Shown in pieces: positions 41,605 through 50,783 of a stretch of 64,000 bases of DNA. The notes under the pieces were generated by a model. It was not told where the DNA came from. It saw only the letters and a program-made list of their open reading frames with translations, and searched no databases. The first letter of the stretch is position 1. Each line of letters starts with the position of its first letter. The stretch comes from Clostridia bacterium. GTDB lineage: Bacteria > Bacillota > Clostridia > Oscillospirales > Oscillospiraceae. The stretch spans positions 12,901 through 76,900 of the forward strand of contig JAGKTU010000001.1 in the NCBI GenBank assembly GCA_021153265.1, given 5' to 3'. The translations under genes were made by a program, and so were the position numbers.

Positions 41605-43328
41605 CGGACGACCTCGCTTTCTTCCACATGGTCATTCTTGCGCAGGCGCACCGCAAAGCTGGCGTTCTGCCGGGTATCCGCCGCTTTGACAAAAGCAAGA
41701 AGTCCCCAGGCGCCGATCATACTGGTGCCGCCGTTACTCAGGAACGGGAATGTGACACCGGTAAAGGGCAGAATATCCAGTGTCCCGAGGCAATTTAGGA
41801 TGGTCTGGATCAGAAGGATGCTGGCTGCGGTGCAGGCACCGATGGTATAGAAACTGCTGCGGGCAACTCTTGCGGTACGGATGGCAAACAGGCCCAAAAC
41901 CACCACACAGACCACCATCATCACAGCCACGATCAAGCCCCATTCCTCGGAAATGGTGGCGAAGGCGATATCCGAATCCGCGGCAAAGACCCGCCTTAAG
42001 TAACCCCGTCCCGGTCCGAGACCCAAAAGACCGCCGGCCGCAATGCACATCAGGGCGCGGGTCTGCTGATAACCCAGATTCAAGGGATCTTCCCAGATAT
42101 GCCGCCAGGCGGAGAACCGGCGCAGAGCGTGGGGCGCAATTTTCAGGGCAATCACGCCTGCATAGCCCAAAGCGGTGCAGGCAAGGCCGATGGTACCCAC
42201 ACTGCCGGAACGGAGGTAGGCGATGATCAAAAACGCAAAGAAGAAAATCAGCGCGGTGCCAAAATCGTTCATCAGAGCAAGGCATCCGCAGATCAAAACA
42301 GAATAGGCAATAAACAGAATAATATTGCGCTTATTCATGATTCGGTCCATGGTGGCAGCGCCGGCATAGACGAAGCAAACTTTGCTGAGTTCGGACGGCT
42401 GCAGGGACATACCACCGATGATCAGCCAGTTTTTCGCGCCGTAGTATTCCTTGCCAAAGAGCAGTGTGATCACAAGGAACAACACACCTGCCACGGATGC
42501 AATATAGCGGAAGATTTTCGCCCGTTCCAAATCACGCATAGACCATCCGATGGTCAAAAACAGCACGATGCCGATGATCATGGCAATGAGCTGCTTCAAT
42601 GTTTCCGAAGGGTCTACCGTAGCAATGGCAGACATGCCCATGGTGCAAAGAAAAAAAGCGATGGTCTCTACATCAAAGGACGAACGGTCGATGACCACAT
42701 AGAACAAAAACAGCAGCCACTGGCAAATCGCCAGTCCGCCAAAGCCCTGCAAAATGGGAATGAAATGATCCGGGTTGCCCCCCAACAGGAAAGCCATGCA
42801 GGCCATAAACTGCAGCAGAGTCAGTAAAACCAGATTGAACAGGTTTCCAAGTCCACTGCCCGCCTGGGTTCGCAGCTGGGCGAGCTTCTGCTCCTGCCGC
42901 TGGGAAATGGGCACCAGTCCCATCTCGATGCCACCGATCATCATCACATCTTCCGGCTGCAGCGCCCGGATGGATACGCGCTTTCCATTCACACGGACAC
43001 CGCCTTTGGAATGGGCATCGGTGATGGTCCAGCTTCCGTCATCATAACGGGTCAGAACCGCGTGATTTCGCGATACAGCCGGGTGGTTAATCTGAATGTC
43101 GCAGCTTCTGCTGCGCCCAATGACATTTTCCCAATGGGTAATGGGTACTTTCTTGCCGTCCCGGAAGTAAAGCCATGCCCAGATTTCCGGTTCTCTGCGG
43201 AAAGTCAGCAGGGGCAGGCAGCAGCGCAGCAGGATCAGACCCGCCAGAATGGGAGCGGCGTAGCGAAAAATGCCGATATAGGCATCTGCACCCGACGCAT
43301 TTGCAAGAGAATCAAACAGTCCGTTCAT
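41601..43328 (-). CDS. FHA domain-FtsW/RodA/SpoVE (SEDS) fusion protein
   Basis: 575 residues. After one N-terminal helix (about 18-38) comes a cytoplasmic FHA domain (about 64-130: VIGRSRSCDIQINHPAVSRNHAVL, then VNGKRV), which binds phosphothreonine. The rest is a ten-helix SEDS glycosyltransferase with GAKNWLIIGGMSLQPSELSKV (including the conserved Glu-Leu-Ser-Lys), the large extracytoplasmic loop with the catalytic-region Asp in WEDPLNLGYQ, and PFLSNGGTSM. AAAGGAGG precedes the ATG. The FHA module suggests control by an STK such as PrkC (inference). Confidence 0.93.
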   Translation of the reverse strand: MNGLFDSLANASGADAYIGIFRYAAPILAGLILLRCCLPLLTFRREPEIWAWLYFRDGKKVPITHWENVIGRSRSCDIQINHPAVSRNHAVLTRYDDGSWTITDAHSKGGVRVNGKRVSIRALQPEDVMMIGGIEMGLVPISQRQEQKLAQLRTQAGSGLGNLFNLVLLTLLQFMACMAFLLGGNPDHFIPILQGFGGLAICQWLLFLFYVVIDRSSFDVETIAFFLCTMGMSAIATVDPSETLKQLIAMIIGIVLFLTIGWSMRDLERAKIFRYIASVAGVLFLVITLLFGKEYYGAKNWLIIGGMSLQPSELSKVCFVYAGAATMDRIMNKRNIILFIAYSVLICGCLALMNDFGTALIFFFAFLIIAYLRSGSVGTIGLACTALGYAGVIALKIAPHALRRFSAWRHIWEDPLNLGYQQTRALMCIAAGGLLGLGPGRGYLRRVFAADSDIAFATISEEWGLIVAVMMVVCVVVLGLFAIRTARVARSSFYTIGACTAASILLIQTILNCLGTLDILPFTGVTFPFLSNGGTSMIGAWGLLAFVKAADTRQNASFAVRLRKNDHVEESEVVR

Positions 43329-43398
43329 GGTTTCACCTCCTTTTCTTTCATCCTATATAAATGCCACAAGTTTTGCCGTCTGTCAAATGAATAAATCT

Positions 43399-44226
43399 TT
43401 AACAAGCCATGCTCCGAAGCAACGCAATCTCCTTTTGGTAGCCGGGAAGTTCATTGGGCGTCTCCAGAATCATGGGCTTGTCCTTTAAAAGCGGATGATT
43501 CACAATGTGACGGAAGGTTTCCAAACCCAGACTTCCCTCCCCAAGACATTCGTGGCGGTCTTTATGGCTGGCGAAGGGATTCTTCGAATCGTTCAAATGC
43601 AGGGCTTTCAGCCGGGAGATGCCCACGATTCGGTCAAATTCCGCCAGAACGCCATCCAAATCCTTCACGATGTCATAGCCGCCATCGTAGACATGGCAGG
43701 TATCCAGACAGACACCCACATCGTTACTGCCCACGGCATCGATGATGGCACGGATCTGCTCGAATTTACCGCCAATTTCGCTGCCCTTGCCTGCCATGGT
43801 CTCCAGCAGCACCGTCACGGGATAACCGGGAGCGAGGGCTTGCCGCAATGCCTTGGCAATATAGTCGATGCCGGCATCCACACCCTGTCCCACGTGGCTT
43901 CCGGGGTGGAAATTATAGAAATTCCCGGGCAAAGCCGCCATTCGGCGCAGATCATCGCACAAAACATCCGCCGCAAAGCTCCTAGCCTCCGGGTCGGCGG
44001 TACACAGGTTCATGGTATAGGCACCGTGGGCAACCAGTTTGCCAAAGTTATGCGCCTGCAAAGCCTGTACTGCCCGGGCGCAGTCCGCCGGGTCTTCTTT
44101 CTTCGCCCGGCTGCCCCGGGGATTTCTGGTAAAAAACGCAAAAGTATTCGCGCCAATGGACAAAGCCGTTTCTACCATGGCTAAATTTCCGCCCGATGCG
44201 GAAAGATGACACCCAAAATAACCCAT
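43399..44226 (-). CDS. nfo: Endonuclease IV (AP endonuclease)
   Basis: Zinc-dependent TIM-barrel AP endonuclease of base excision repair. 275 residues, the normal Nfo size. Metal-ligand segments: GCHLSASGG with the first His, FHPGSHVG, LLETMAGKG (Glu), CLDTCHVYDGGYD (Asp-His), LHLNDSKNPFASHKDRHE and LETPNELPGYQ. The ATG at 44226 has AAGGAG at 8 nt; upstream ATG and GTG codons are too close to it. Promoter on the minus strand: TTGCTT (44270-44275), 17 bp, TATAAT (44247-44252). Confidence 0.95.
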   Translation of the reverse strand: MGYFGCHLSASGGNLAMVETALSIGANTFAFFTRNPRGSRAKKEDPADCARAVQALQAHNFGKLVAHGAYTMNLCTADPEARSFAADVLCDDLRRMAALPGNFYNFHPGSHVGQGVDAGIDYIAKALRQALAPGYPVTVLLETMAGKGSEIGGKFEQIRAIIDAVGSNDVGVCLDTCHVYDGGYDIVKDLDGVLAEFDRIVGISRLKALHLNDSKNPFASHKDRHECLGEGSLGLETFRHIVNHPLLKDKPMILETPNELPGYQKEIALLRSMAC

Positions 44227-44306
44227 ACACATCACTCCTTTTTTTAATTATAACATATTTCGCGGAAAAAAGCAAATTTGCTGTTTCATCACGGCATTCG
44301 GTGTGA

Positions 44307-44333
44307 TATAATGGACTAAATCTAAATCGATTT
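44307..44333 (+). promoter_or_regulatory. Extended -10 promoter and palindrome before the WYL regulator
   Basis: TATAAT (44307-44312) preceded by TGA; a poor -35 (TTTCAT) sits at 17-bp spacing. The perfect palindrome AAATCGATTT (44324-44333) follows in the leader, close to the start of transcription, and could be an operator. Confidence 0.55.
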
Positions 44334-44344
44334 GGGGTGCGATT

Positions 44345-45322
44345 ATGCCGAAATCCGACAATCAGAAATTGAAGATCTTCTATATTCTGGACTATCTGGA
44401 AGAAAACTCCCACCGGGATCACCCGGTGAGAGCATCAGAGCTGATCTCCATGCTGGATCGTCAGCACAATATTTCCTGTGACCGGAAGACCGTCTACTCC
44501 GACATCGCTGCGCTGCAGGATCTTGGAGTGGACATCGTATCCATCCCCGGCAAGAACGGAGGCTATTACATCGCTTCCCGGAATTTCGAGCTGCCGGAGC
44601 TGAAACTGCTGATCGATGCGGTTCTGTCCAGCCGGTTTCTCACGGAGAAAAAGTCCCGGGAGCTGATCGAAAAGCTCTGCAAGGAATGTTCTGTCCACGA
44701 TGCCCGGCTGATGCGCCGGGATGTGGTGGTCTCCGGCCGGGTCAAGAGCATGAATGAGACCATCTATTATGGGGTCGATGCCATTCAGGAGGCCATCGCT
44801 CAGAACCGGCAGATCCGTTTCCGCTACTTCGACTGGGGTATGGACGGCCAGCGGCACTATCGGGACAAGGAATACGTCGCAAGTCCCTACGGTCTGTGTC
44901 AGGACAACGAAAACTGCTATCTTCTGGCCCACTCCCCCCGTCACGGTGTCACTTCCTATCGCGTAGACCGGATGGCGGAGATCCAGCTAACCGATGATCT
45001 TCGCACACCTTGCCCGGAGCTGTCCGGTAAGGCCCTTCACGAGCACGCCAACCGGCTGTTCCAGATGTATTCCGGCGACGCAGTGGATGTAAAGCTGCGG
45101 TTCCACCGGAGTCTCGTGAATGTGGTGGTGGACCGTTTTGGCAAGGACACCATGATGATCCCCGACGGGGAGGAGCATTTCCTCTTCACCGTTCGCGTGG
45201 CGGTTTCCCCCATGTTCTTAAGCTGGGTCATCGGTTTTGGCGGTAAAGCCAAGATTCTATATCCCCAAAGCGTCATTGACCGCTGCCGGGAGCTGTGCCG
45301 GGAGGCCATGGAGCAGTATTAA
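44345..45322 (+). CDS. WYL-domain transcriptional regulator
   Basis: 325-residue YafY-type regulator. Winged helix at the N-terminus (KIFYILDYLEENSHRDHPV...CDRKTVYSDIAALQDLGVDI), WYL domain in the middle (IRFRYFDWGMDGQRHYR, then VASPYGLCQDNENCYLLA, with WYL replaced by the CYL/YLL pattern), and a WCX C-terminal extension (VDVKLRFHRSLVNVVVDRFG). WYL domains bind nucleic acid or nucleotide ligands and often control DNA damage or defence genes. It is transcribed away from nfo, which makes nfo a candidate target (inference). Its stop overlaps the convergent lipoprotein stop. Confidence 0.92.
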   Translation: MPKSDNQKLKIFYILDYLEENSHRDHPVRASELISMLDRQHNISCDRKTVYSDIAALQDLGVDIVSIPGKNGGYYIASRNFELPELKLLIDAVLSSRFLTEKKSRELIEKLCKECSVHDARLMRRDVVVSGRVKSMNETIYYGVDAIQEAIAQNRQIRFRYFDWGMDGQRHYRDKEYVASPYGLCQDNENCYLLAHSPRHGVTSYRVDRMAEIQLTDDLRTPCPELSGKALHEHANRLFQMYSGDAVDVKLRFHRSLVNVVVDRFGKDTMMIPDGEEHFLFTVRVAVSPMFLSWVIGFGGKAKILYPQSVIDRCRELCREAMEQY

Positions 45323-45810
45323 GCAAGTGTAAATGACCGGAACATATCATCCCAGAGCACCTTATTCTCCATAGCCTGTTCTGCTTCGCCCAGAACGCAG
45401 ACGCAGTAGTGGTAGCACCCATCGTCTAAAATCATGGCTCTGCCTACCAAATCGCCCTCTTCTCCGGCGCATGCCCAGACAAACTCATGGCGGTCCAGAT
45501 CGTCTTTCCGTGTGGATAAGACCGTGAGTACATCCCGTTCATAGCCGGATAGCGTCTTTACCGTCTGATCCAAGTTGCCGCCATCCAGAATCTGTACGGT
45601 GATCTCATAATCCTCACACAGATACACCCGTTCGCTGTCGGACTCCACCGTGGGCGAGGCCGCTTCCTCCGGTAGCACCAGACTGATCTCCCGCATTTGC
45701 GCCATCACCGGCGCATCCAAAACATCCGAAACCGTCTCCATTGTCTCCTCCGCGGCGCAGCCGGACAACATCAGCAGTACAACCAGAATCAGAATCGTAC
45801 ATTTTTTCAC
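45319..45810 (-). CDS. Small lipoprotein, unrecognised
   Basis: 163 residues with a lipoprotein signal peptide: MKKCTILILVVLLMLSGCAA, lipobox LSGC with Cys18 as the lipidated residue. The mature part has an acidic linker and then a compact domain (YLCEDYEITVQILDGGNLDQ to WDDMFRSFTLA) resembling small uncharacterised Clostridia lipoproteins. Start codon is GTG at 45808-45810. Only 23 bases separate it from the divergent DUF1294 gene. Function unknown. Confidence 0.75.
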   Translation of the reverse strand: MKKCTILILVVLLMLSGCAAEETMETVSDVLDAPVMAQMREISLVLPEEAASPTVESDSERVYLCEDYEITVQILDGGNLDQTVKTLSGYERDVLTVLSTRKDDLDRHEFVWACAGEEGDLVGRAMILDDGCYHYCVCVLGEAEQAMENKVLWDDMFRSFTLA

Positions 45811-45833
45811 ACAGATCCCCCCTGAAAGGTTTT

Positions 45834-46094
45834 ATGAAGTATTTGTTTTGCTACCTCCTTATAATCAATGCCGTCAGTTTCGCACTTATGCTCTCGGACA
45901 AGCTGAAAGCAAAAAACAGGCAATGGCGTATCCCTGAGGCCGTTTTGATGCTCAGTGCCGTCATAGGCGGCAGTATCGGGATGCTCGCCGGGATGCATCT
46001 GTTTCGCCACAAGACAAAGCACACGAAATTTATGCTGGGAGTGCCATGCATTCTGCTGGTTCAGGTGGTTTTGTTTGTCTTGCTGTATTCATAG
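45834..46094 (+). CDS. DUF1294 membrane protein
   Basis: 86 residues with three hydrophobic segments. It shows the DUF1294 pattern LMLSDKLKAKNRQWRIPEAVLM, then GGSIGMLAGMHLFRHKTKH and a final FMLGVPCILLVQVVLFVLL. The family is widespread and uncharacterised. AAAGG lies just before the ATG at 45834. It ends at a bidirectional terminator. Confidence 0.88.
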   Translation: MKYLFCYLLIINAVSFALMLSDKLKAKNRQWRIPEAVLMLSAVIGGSIGMLAGMHLFRHKTKHTKFMLGVPCILLVQVVLFVLLYS

Positions 46095-46097
46095 CAA

Positions 46098-46130
46098 AAA
46101 CCCGACAGGTTTTGAAAGCCTGTCGGGTTT
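46098..46130 (+). terminator. Bidirectional terminator
   Basis: Perfect 12-bp stem AAACCCGACAGG (46098-46109) with 46119-46130 and a 9-nt loop. The minus strand ends in T5 (CPBP gene) and the plus strand in a weaker T-run (DUF1294). Confidence 0.88.
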
Positions 46131-46135
46131 ACTCT

Positions 46136-47060
46136 TTAGGATTGCGGGATGAGCAGGAGGAACATGTTCAGCGCCATCAGAATCATCAGCACGATGCTGC
46201 CGGCATTGAAGAGCAACGCTTTTACGCACTTGCCGTTGATGCGATTCCAGTATTCATAGCCGCGGAGCTTCTGTTTCTGGACGCAGATATACACAATAGA
46301 GCCGACGCCTGTACCGATGATGATCAGACCCAGCAGCGTTACCACAATTCCGCCGGGGATCAGCGCATCCAGTCTCTGGAACATATCACCCAGAACCAGA
46401 TTGTTGATCATATGCAGAAGCATGGCCCAGAAGATAGAATACTCCATGGCGGCGTATCCAAGGACCAAGCCCACCAGAAGTGCATAGGGGGGACTGGAAA
46501 AGGTTGCCGTGGAACAGACCGAACAGAATTGCCGCACCCAGAATGGCAAATTTCTTGCCGAAAGGTTTTAGGCTCTGCATGACAAAGCCACGGAAGATGA
46601 GTTCCTCAAAAACAGGTGCAAATACGCCGACATAGAGGAACATGCTGAAGGTATCCGGCTGGGATGTAGCACTTTCAATGGAAGCCTGAGCGGAAAGGTC
46701 GATGGCGCTCAGCAGCTCCAGCAGGATAGCGCCAACGGAAGCGGCAAGCTGGCAGCCGATGGTCAGCATCAGCAGGATCATAAAATCCTTAAATTCCATC
46801 GCTCTGCCACGAGCCAAGACCTTGTCTTTCCAGAAAGGTACGCCCTTCCAGAGCAGCATAATCAGCATGCCGATGATGCAGGCAGCAAGATAGCCCCATG
46901 CGTTGCCGTTGAGCTGCTCCGTTGTCGGATTGAACAGAATCCTCTGGATCTCTATTGCTCCGATCACCGCCACATTCATCAAGAAATAGTAGCCCACCAG
47001 CCACCAGCTTATCGGAGCGAACTGACGCCGGTAAAATTTCCTTAATTCTTTATCGTTCAT
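46136..47060 (-). pseudogene. CPBP-family intramembrane protease, frameshifted
   Basis: Two overlapping reading frames together encode one CPBP (Abi) glutamic intramembrane protease of about 308 residues. The N-terminal frame (from 47060) has the EELIFRGFV and FGLFHGN motifs; the C-terminal frame (to 46136) has WAMLLHMINN with the last His/Asn and two more helices. The break is at a run of six C residues (46487-46492 on the plus strand as G). Removing one C joins GLFHGNLFQSP directly to YALLVGLVLG. So this is either a homopolymer sequencing error, phase variation, or a real loss. The ATG at 47060 has GGAG at 7 nt. Family known for peptide processing or bacteriocin immunity. Confidence 0.85.
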
Positions 47061-48642
47061 GGTCATTCTCCTGTAACGCGTTGATGATCGCCTCGGCGGT
47101 GACGATGCCGTCCACCGCCGCGGACATGATGCCGCCGGCGTAACCTGCGCCCTCGCCGGTGGGATAGAGTCCCTTTAGCTTAGACTGTCTGTCCTCTCCC
47201 CGAAGGATCCTGACCGGGGAAGAACTGCGGGTCTCCGGAGCAGTCAGCACTGCATCATCCGATGCAAAACCCTTCAGATTGCCGTCCAGCTTGGGCAGCG
47301 CTTCTTCCATGGCACTGCACAGAGCTTCCGGCAGCACATCGTGGAGGTCGCACCAATGGACACCGGGACGATATGTGGGATTTACCTCGCCGCAATCGGC
47401 GCTTGCGCGACCCGCAAGGAAATCACCGACTTTCTGCGCCGGGGCGCGATAGCTGCCGCTGACGGCATAGGCTCGCTCCTCGATTTGGCGCTGCCAGTAC
47501 ATGCCGCCCAAGGGACCTTCAAAGGGGAATTCCTCGGGTTTTACGCTGACGAGGAGTGCTGCGTTGGCATTCTCGCCGTCCCGGTCGGCATAGCTCATGC
47601 CGTTGGTGACGATACGGCCATCTTCTGATGCCGCAGCCACCACATAACCGCCGGGGCACATACAGAAAGTATACACCGTCCGGTCATCCAAGTGCTGTAC
47701 CAGCTTGTAATCTGCCGGGGGCAGCACGGGGTTATCCACGCCATACTGGGATCCATTGATCAGGGACTGCTTATGTTCGATTCGAGCGCCCATGGCGAAG
47801 GGTTTGGGCTCCATGGGAATCTGCATATCCAGCAGCATCTCAAAAGTATCCCGGGCGCTGTGGCCGATGGCCAGCACCACATGATCGCATGGAATGATTT
47901 CTTGACCGTTGACTTCCACACCGGTCAGGTGGTCGCCGTCGGTGCGCAGTTTGGTGACCTGTGTGCCAAAGCGAACCTCACCGCCCAGCGAAATGATCCG
48001 GCGGCGGATATTCTGCACAACCGTCAGCAGTACGTCAGTACCCACATGGGGCTTGGCATCATAGAGGATATCCTCCCGGGCTCCGGCCTTCACGAACTGC
48101 TCCAGAATCCAGCCGATTCTGGGGTTGTTGACTCCGGTATTGAGCTTGCCGTCGGAGAAGGTACCGGCGCCGCCCTCGCCGAACTGGACATTACTTTTGG
48201 TATCCAGCCGGCCTGTGGTGAAAAATTCCTCCACCTTTTCATGTCGGGTGGCGGCATCCTCGCCCCGCTCCAGTACCAGAGGTTTCAGACCTGCGATGGC
48301 CAGAATCAAGGCAGCGAACATACCGGCCGGCCCAAAACCGATGACCACGGGACGGTTTTCGCTCTGGGGTGCTTTCTTCGGGGGTTTGTAGTAGGAAACA
48401 GGGGCGATGGAGGCCCGCTTGCAGCCGCTGTTTCTTATGATTTTTTGTTCGTTACCATCCACAGCCACATCGATGGTGTAGATGATCTTCACATCCGGCT
48501 TTTTCCGGGCATCCACACTGCGGCGGACAATGCGAAGCTGCCGCACCTTGGAATTATTCACCCGTAAAAGCTGTGCCGCCTCAAACTGAAGCTGATGGGG
48601 ATTGTGCTCCGGGGGCAGCGCAATATCACGTATTCTGATCAT
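47050..48642 (-). CDS. FAD-dependent dehydrogenase, COG2509 family
   Basis: 530-residue flavoprotein. N-terminal ~80 residues are a small ferredoxin-like cap (MIRIRDIALPPEHNPHQLQ); the FAD Rossmann loop is VVIGFGPAGMFAAL, followed by QFGEGGAGTFSDGKL, VLAIGHSARDTFEML, and the C-terminal LYPTGEGAGYAGGIMSAAVDG. It matches uncharacterised 'NAD(P)/FAD-dependent oxidoreductase' proteins; substrate unknown. The ATG at 48642 follows AGGAGG, and it overlaps the upstream flavoprotein gene by 17 bases, pointing to a shared role. Confidence 0.9.
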   Translation of the reverse strand: MIRIRDIALPPEHNPHQLQFEAAQLLRVNNSKVRQLRIVRRSVDARKKPDVKIIYTIDVAVDGNEQKIIRNSGCKRASIAPVSYYKPPKKAPQSENRPVVIGFGPAGMFAALILAIAGLKPLVLERGEDAATRHEKVEEFFTTGRLDTKSNVQFGEGGAGTFSDGKLNTGVNNPRIGWILEQFVKAGAREDILYDAKPHVGTDVLLTVVQNIRRRIISLGGEVRFGTQVTKLRTDGDHLTGVEVNGQEIIPCDHVVLAIGHSARDTFEMLLDMQIPMEPKPFAMGARIEHKQSLINGSQYGVDNPVLPPADYKLVQHLDDRTVYTFCMCPGGYVVAAASEDGRIVTNGMSYADRDGENANAALLVSVKPEEFPFEGPLGGMYWQRQIEERAYAVSGSYRAPAQKVGDFLAGRASADCGEVNPTYRPGVHWCDLHDVLPEALCSAMEEALPKLDGNLKGFASDDAVLTAPETRSSSPVRILRGEDRQSKLKGLYPTGEGAGYAGGIMSAAVDGIVTAEAIINALQENDHER

Positions 48643-49849
48643 GGATTCCTCCTGCGTGCAAGCCGGCCAGTCTGCCGGAACTCCACGCCCATTGTAAATT
48701 ATAACCGCCGCAGTCGCCGTCGATGTCCAGCACCTCGCCGCAGGCATACAGCCCCGGACGGATGCGGCTTTCCATTGTCCTGTTGTCAAATTCTGCGGTC
48801 AGGATTCCGCCGGCGGTGACCTGAGCGCTGTCCATGCCCATCGGCTCTGTTAACGTCACTTCAAAGTCCTTCACCGCGCGACAAACCTCAAGAAGCTCCC
48901 AATCGGACAGCTCAGTGATAAGCTTTTGCTGAGAGATACCGGCGTTTTGGGTCAGTACCCGTCCCAGGCGGTTGTGCAGGATGCCTGTGAGCAGTTCGGA
49001 TGCCTGCAGGGCAGTTTTGCGCCGCTGAGAGAGAGCATCGAAGAGATCATTTTCGGATACATCCGGCATAAAGTCCATCTGGCAGCTCCAACTTCCGCCG
49101 CCATGGCACACATCCCGGGAGATTTCAAAAATCACCGGGCCGGAAAGGCCATACTCGGTAAACTGCAGTTCCCCTTCGCTCTCGGCAAAGGTTTCACCGT
49201 TGCGAAGAATCCGGGCTTTGCAGTTGGCGCGGACGCCCTTTAGTGACGCGCAGCCGCACCAGGAGGATTTCAGCTGCACCAATGTGGGGCGCAGCTTGGT
49301 GCATTTGTGTCCAAGACTGCGAAGCAGCTTGTAGCCGTCCATAGTGCCGCCCAACTTACTGCCGGCAAGACCGCCGCAGGCGATGATGAGCTTATCACAG
49401 CTGATCGGTTGGCCGGTGCCTTCGATGTGGAAGCCGTCGGCTGTCTTTTTTACCTTTTCCGCCACATAGCCGGTAATGACCCGAACATTGGGCTTCTCCA
49501 GCGCAAAACGAAGCACATCCACCACAGAATTTGCCTGATCGGAATAGGGATAGACTCTGCCCGATGGTTCTGCCACGGTAAAAAGCCCCAAGGAGCGAAA
49601 CCACGCCAGCGTCATCTCTGGATCGAATGCGCAAATTGTGAAGTCCGCAAAGGAAGCATCTTCGCCGTGATAGCCGCGGGATGCAGCATGGAGGTTTGTC
49701 AGGTTGCAACGGCCGTTGCCGGTAGCCTGGAGTTTTCGTCCCAGTCTTGCCTGCCGCTCCAGCAGAATTACATCATTTTCCGGGTTTTCGGATGCAGCCA
49801 GCGCGGCCGCCATGCCGGAGGCGCCGCCGCCAATGATCACAATGGTCAT
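48626..49849 (-). CDS. Flavoprotein, HI0933/BaiN-like family
   Basis: 407-residue FAD protein of the HI0933 family (COG2081), which includes BaiN of gut Clostridia. N-terminal FAD loop VIIGGGASGMAAALAASE, ERQARLGRKLQATGNGRCNLTN, LIIACGGLAGSKLGGTMDG, and C-terminal YACGEVLDIDGDCGGYNLQWA. Reaction not established; a link to bile-acid reduction has been proposed for BaiN but cannot be inferred here. Promoter on the minus strand: TTGTTT (49900-49905), 17 bp, TATAAT (49877-49882). Confidence 0.92.
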   Translation of the reverse strand: MTIVIIGGGASGMAAALAASENPENDVILLERQARLGRKLQATGNGRCNLTNLHAASRGYHGEDASFADFTICAFDPEMTLAWFRSLGLFTVAEPSGRVYPYSDQANSVVDVLRFALEKPNVRVITGYVAEKVKKTADGFHIEGTGQPISCDKLIIACGGLAGSKLGGTMDGYKLLRSLGHKCTKLRPTLVQLKSSWCGCASLKGVRANCKARILRNGETFAESEGELQFTEYGLSGPVIFEISRDVCHGGGSWSCQMDFMPDVSENDLFDALSQRRKTALQASELLTGILHNRLGRVLTQNAGISQQKLITELSDWELLEVCRAVKDFEVTLTEPMGMDSAQVTAGGILTAEFDNRTMESRIRPGLYACGEVLDIDGDCGGYNLQWAWSSGRLAGLHAGGIHDQNT

Positions 49850-49941
49850 GGTTTCACCTTCTTTCTATCTTGGTATTATATCGCATTTTTGCGAAGGAAA
49901 CAAGGGGGTATTTCCATGGCGTGGGAATTGTAATTCCCTGC

Positions 49942-49969
49942 TTGCCTTTCTCGAAAGCTGTGATATAAT
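49942..49969 (+). promoter_or_regulatory. Promoter of ylmH-ynzC
   Basis: TTGCCT (49942-49947), 16-bp spacer, TATAAT (49964-49969) preceded by TGA (extended -10). Confidence 0.7.
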
Positions 49970-49987
49970 GTGACCGTGAGGTGGCCT

Positions 49988-50773
49988 ATGGATCGCAGTA
50001 ACATCGAAAAAATTGCCCGGGAGCCGGAAGACAAGCTGCTTTTGGCGAAATTGTGGGACAAAATTGGTGCCGGTATGCGCAAAAGCATCCCATCCGGTAC
50101 GCCCTTCCTATCCCCAAGGGAGCAGGAAATGGCCAAGTTTCTCTTCGGAGAAGCGGAGGGCATCTTCTACTTCGGCGGCTATGAGGGCGCTGAGCGGAAA
50201 ATGGTGGTATACCTGCCGGAGTATCTGGACGAAACCTATCTTATGGACGAAGACTCCCCCATCGTGTGTCTGCGGGCATCTTTCTATCAAGGCGACACAC
50301 CCAGTCACCGGGATTTTCTGGGTGCTCTGATGGGCAGCGGCATCAGCCGGGAATCCATTGGCGATATCTGCGTGAGCAAAGGAAGCTGCGATTTCTTCGT
50401 CACCACCCAAATCGCACCCTATATCCTGCAAAATTTCACCGGTGCAGGCCGGGTAAAGCTCCATTTAGAGCAGATCCCTCTCTGCGAGGCCTCCATTCCG
50501 GAGCCGGAAACCAAGGAAATTCGGGATACGCTGGCTTCCTTACGTCTGGATAGTGTGATCTCGTCCGGTTTTCGCATCGGGCGCAGCCTTGCTGTGCAGC
50601 ATATCCACGCCGGTCGGGCCGCCATTGACGGGTTGCCCTGTGAAAAGCCGGACAAAGCCGTGGAGGAAGGCGCAAAGATCTCCGTCCGGGGTTTGGGCAA
50701 GATCCGACTGACTGCCATAAACGGTGAAACCAAAAAGAAAAGAATTTCGGTGGTGATCCACCGCTATGTGTGA
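49988..50773 (+). CDS. ylmH: YlmH-family RNA-binding protein (S4 domain)
   Basis: 261 residues with the YlmH layout: an N-terminal YlmH RNA-binding region (AKLWDKIGAGMRKSIPSGTPFLSPREQEM), a middle domain with ALMGSGISRESIGDI, and a C-terminal S4 domain (about 180-245, LRLDSVISSGFRIGRSLAVQHIHAGRAAIDG). S4 proteins of this type bind structured rRNA or tRNA; YlmH has been tied to rescue of stalled 50S subunits. The ATG at 49988 has GAGG at 6 nt. In B. subtilis ylmH lies in a cell-division cluster before divIVA; here it pairs with ynzC. Confidence 0.92.
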   Translation: MDRSNIEKIAREPEDKLLLAKLWDKIGAGMRKSIPSGTPFLSPREQEMAKFLFGEAEGIFYFGGYEGAERKMVVYLPEYLDETYLMDEDSPIVCLRASFYQGDTPSHRDFLGALMGSGISRESIGDICVSKGSCDFFVTTQIAPYILQNFTGAGRVKLHLEQIPLCEASIPEPETKEIRDTLASLRLDSVISSGFRIGRSLAVQHIHAGRAAIDGLPCEKPDKAVEEGAKISVRGLGKIRLTAINGETKKKRISVVIHRYV

Positions 50774-50783
50774 GGTACAAACT

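Noticed and set aside
46136..46549. Separate 137-residue gene on the minus strand
   Set aside because: It is the C-terminal half of the frameshifted CPBP protease; its first residues are out-of-frame read from the N-terminal part.
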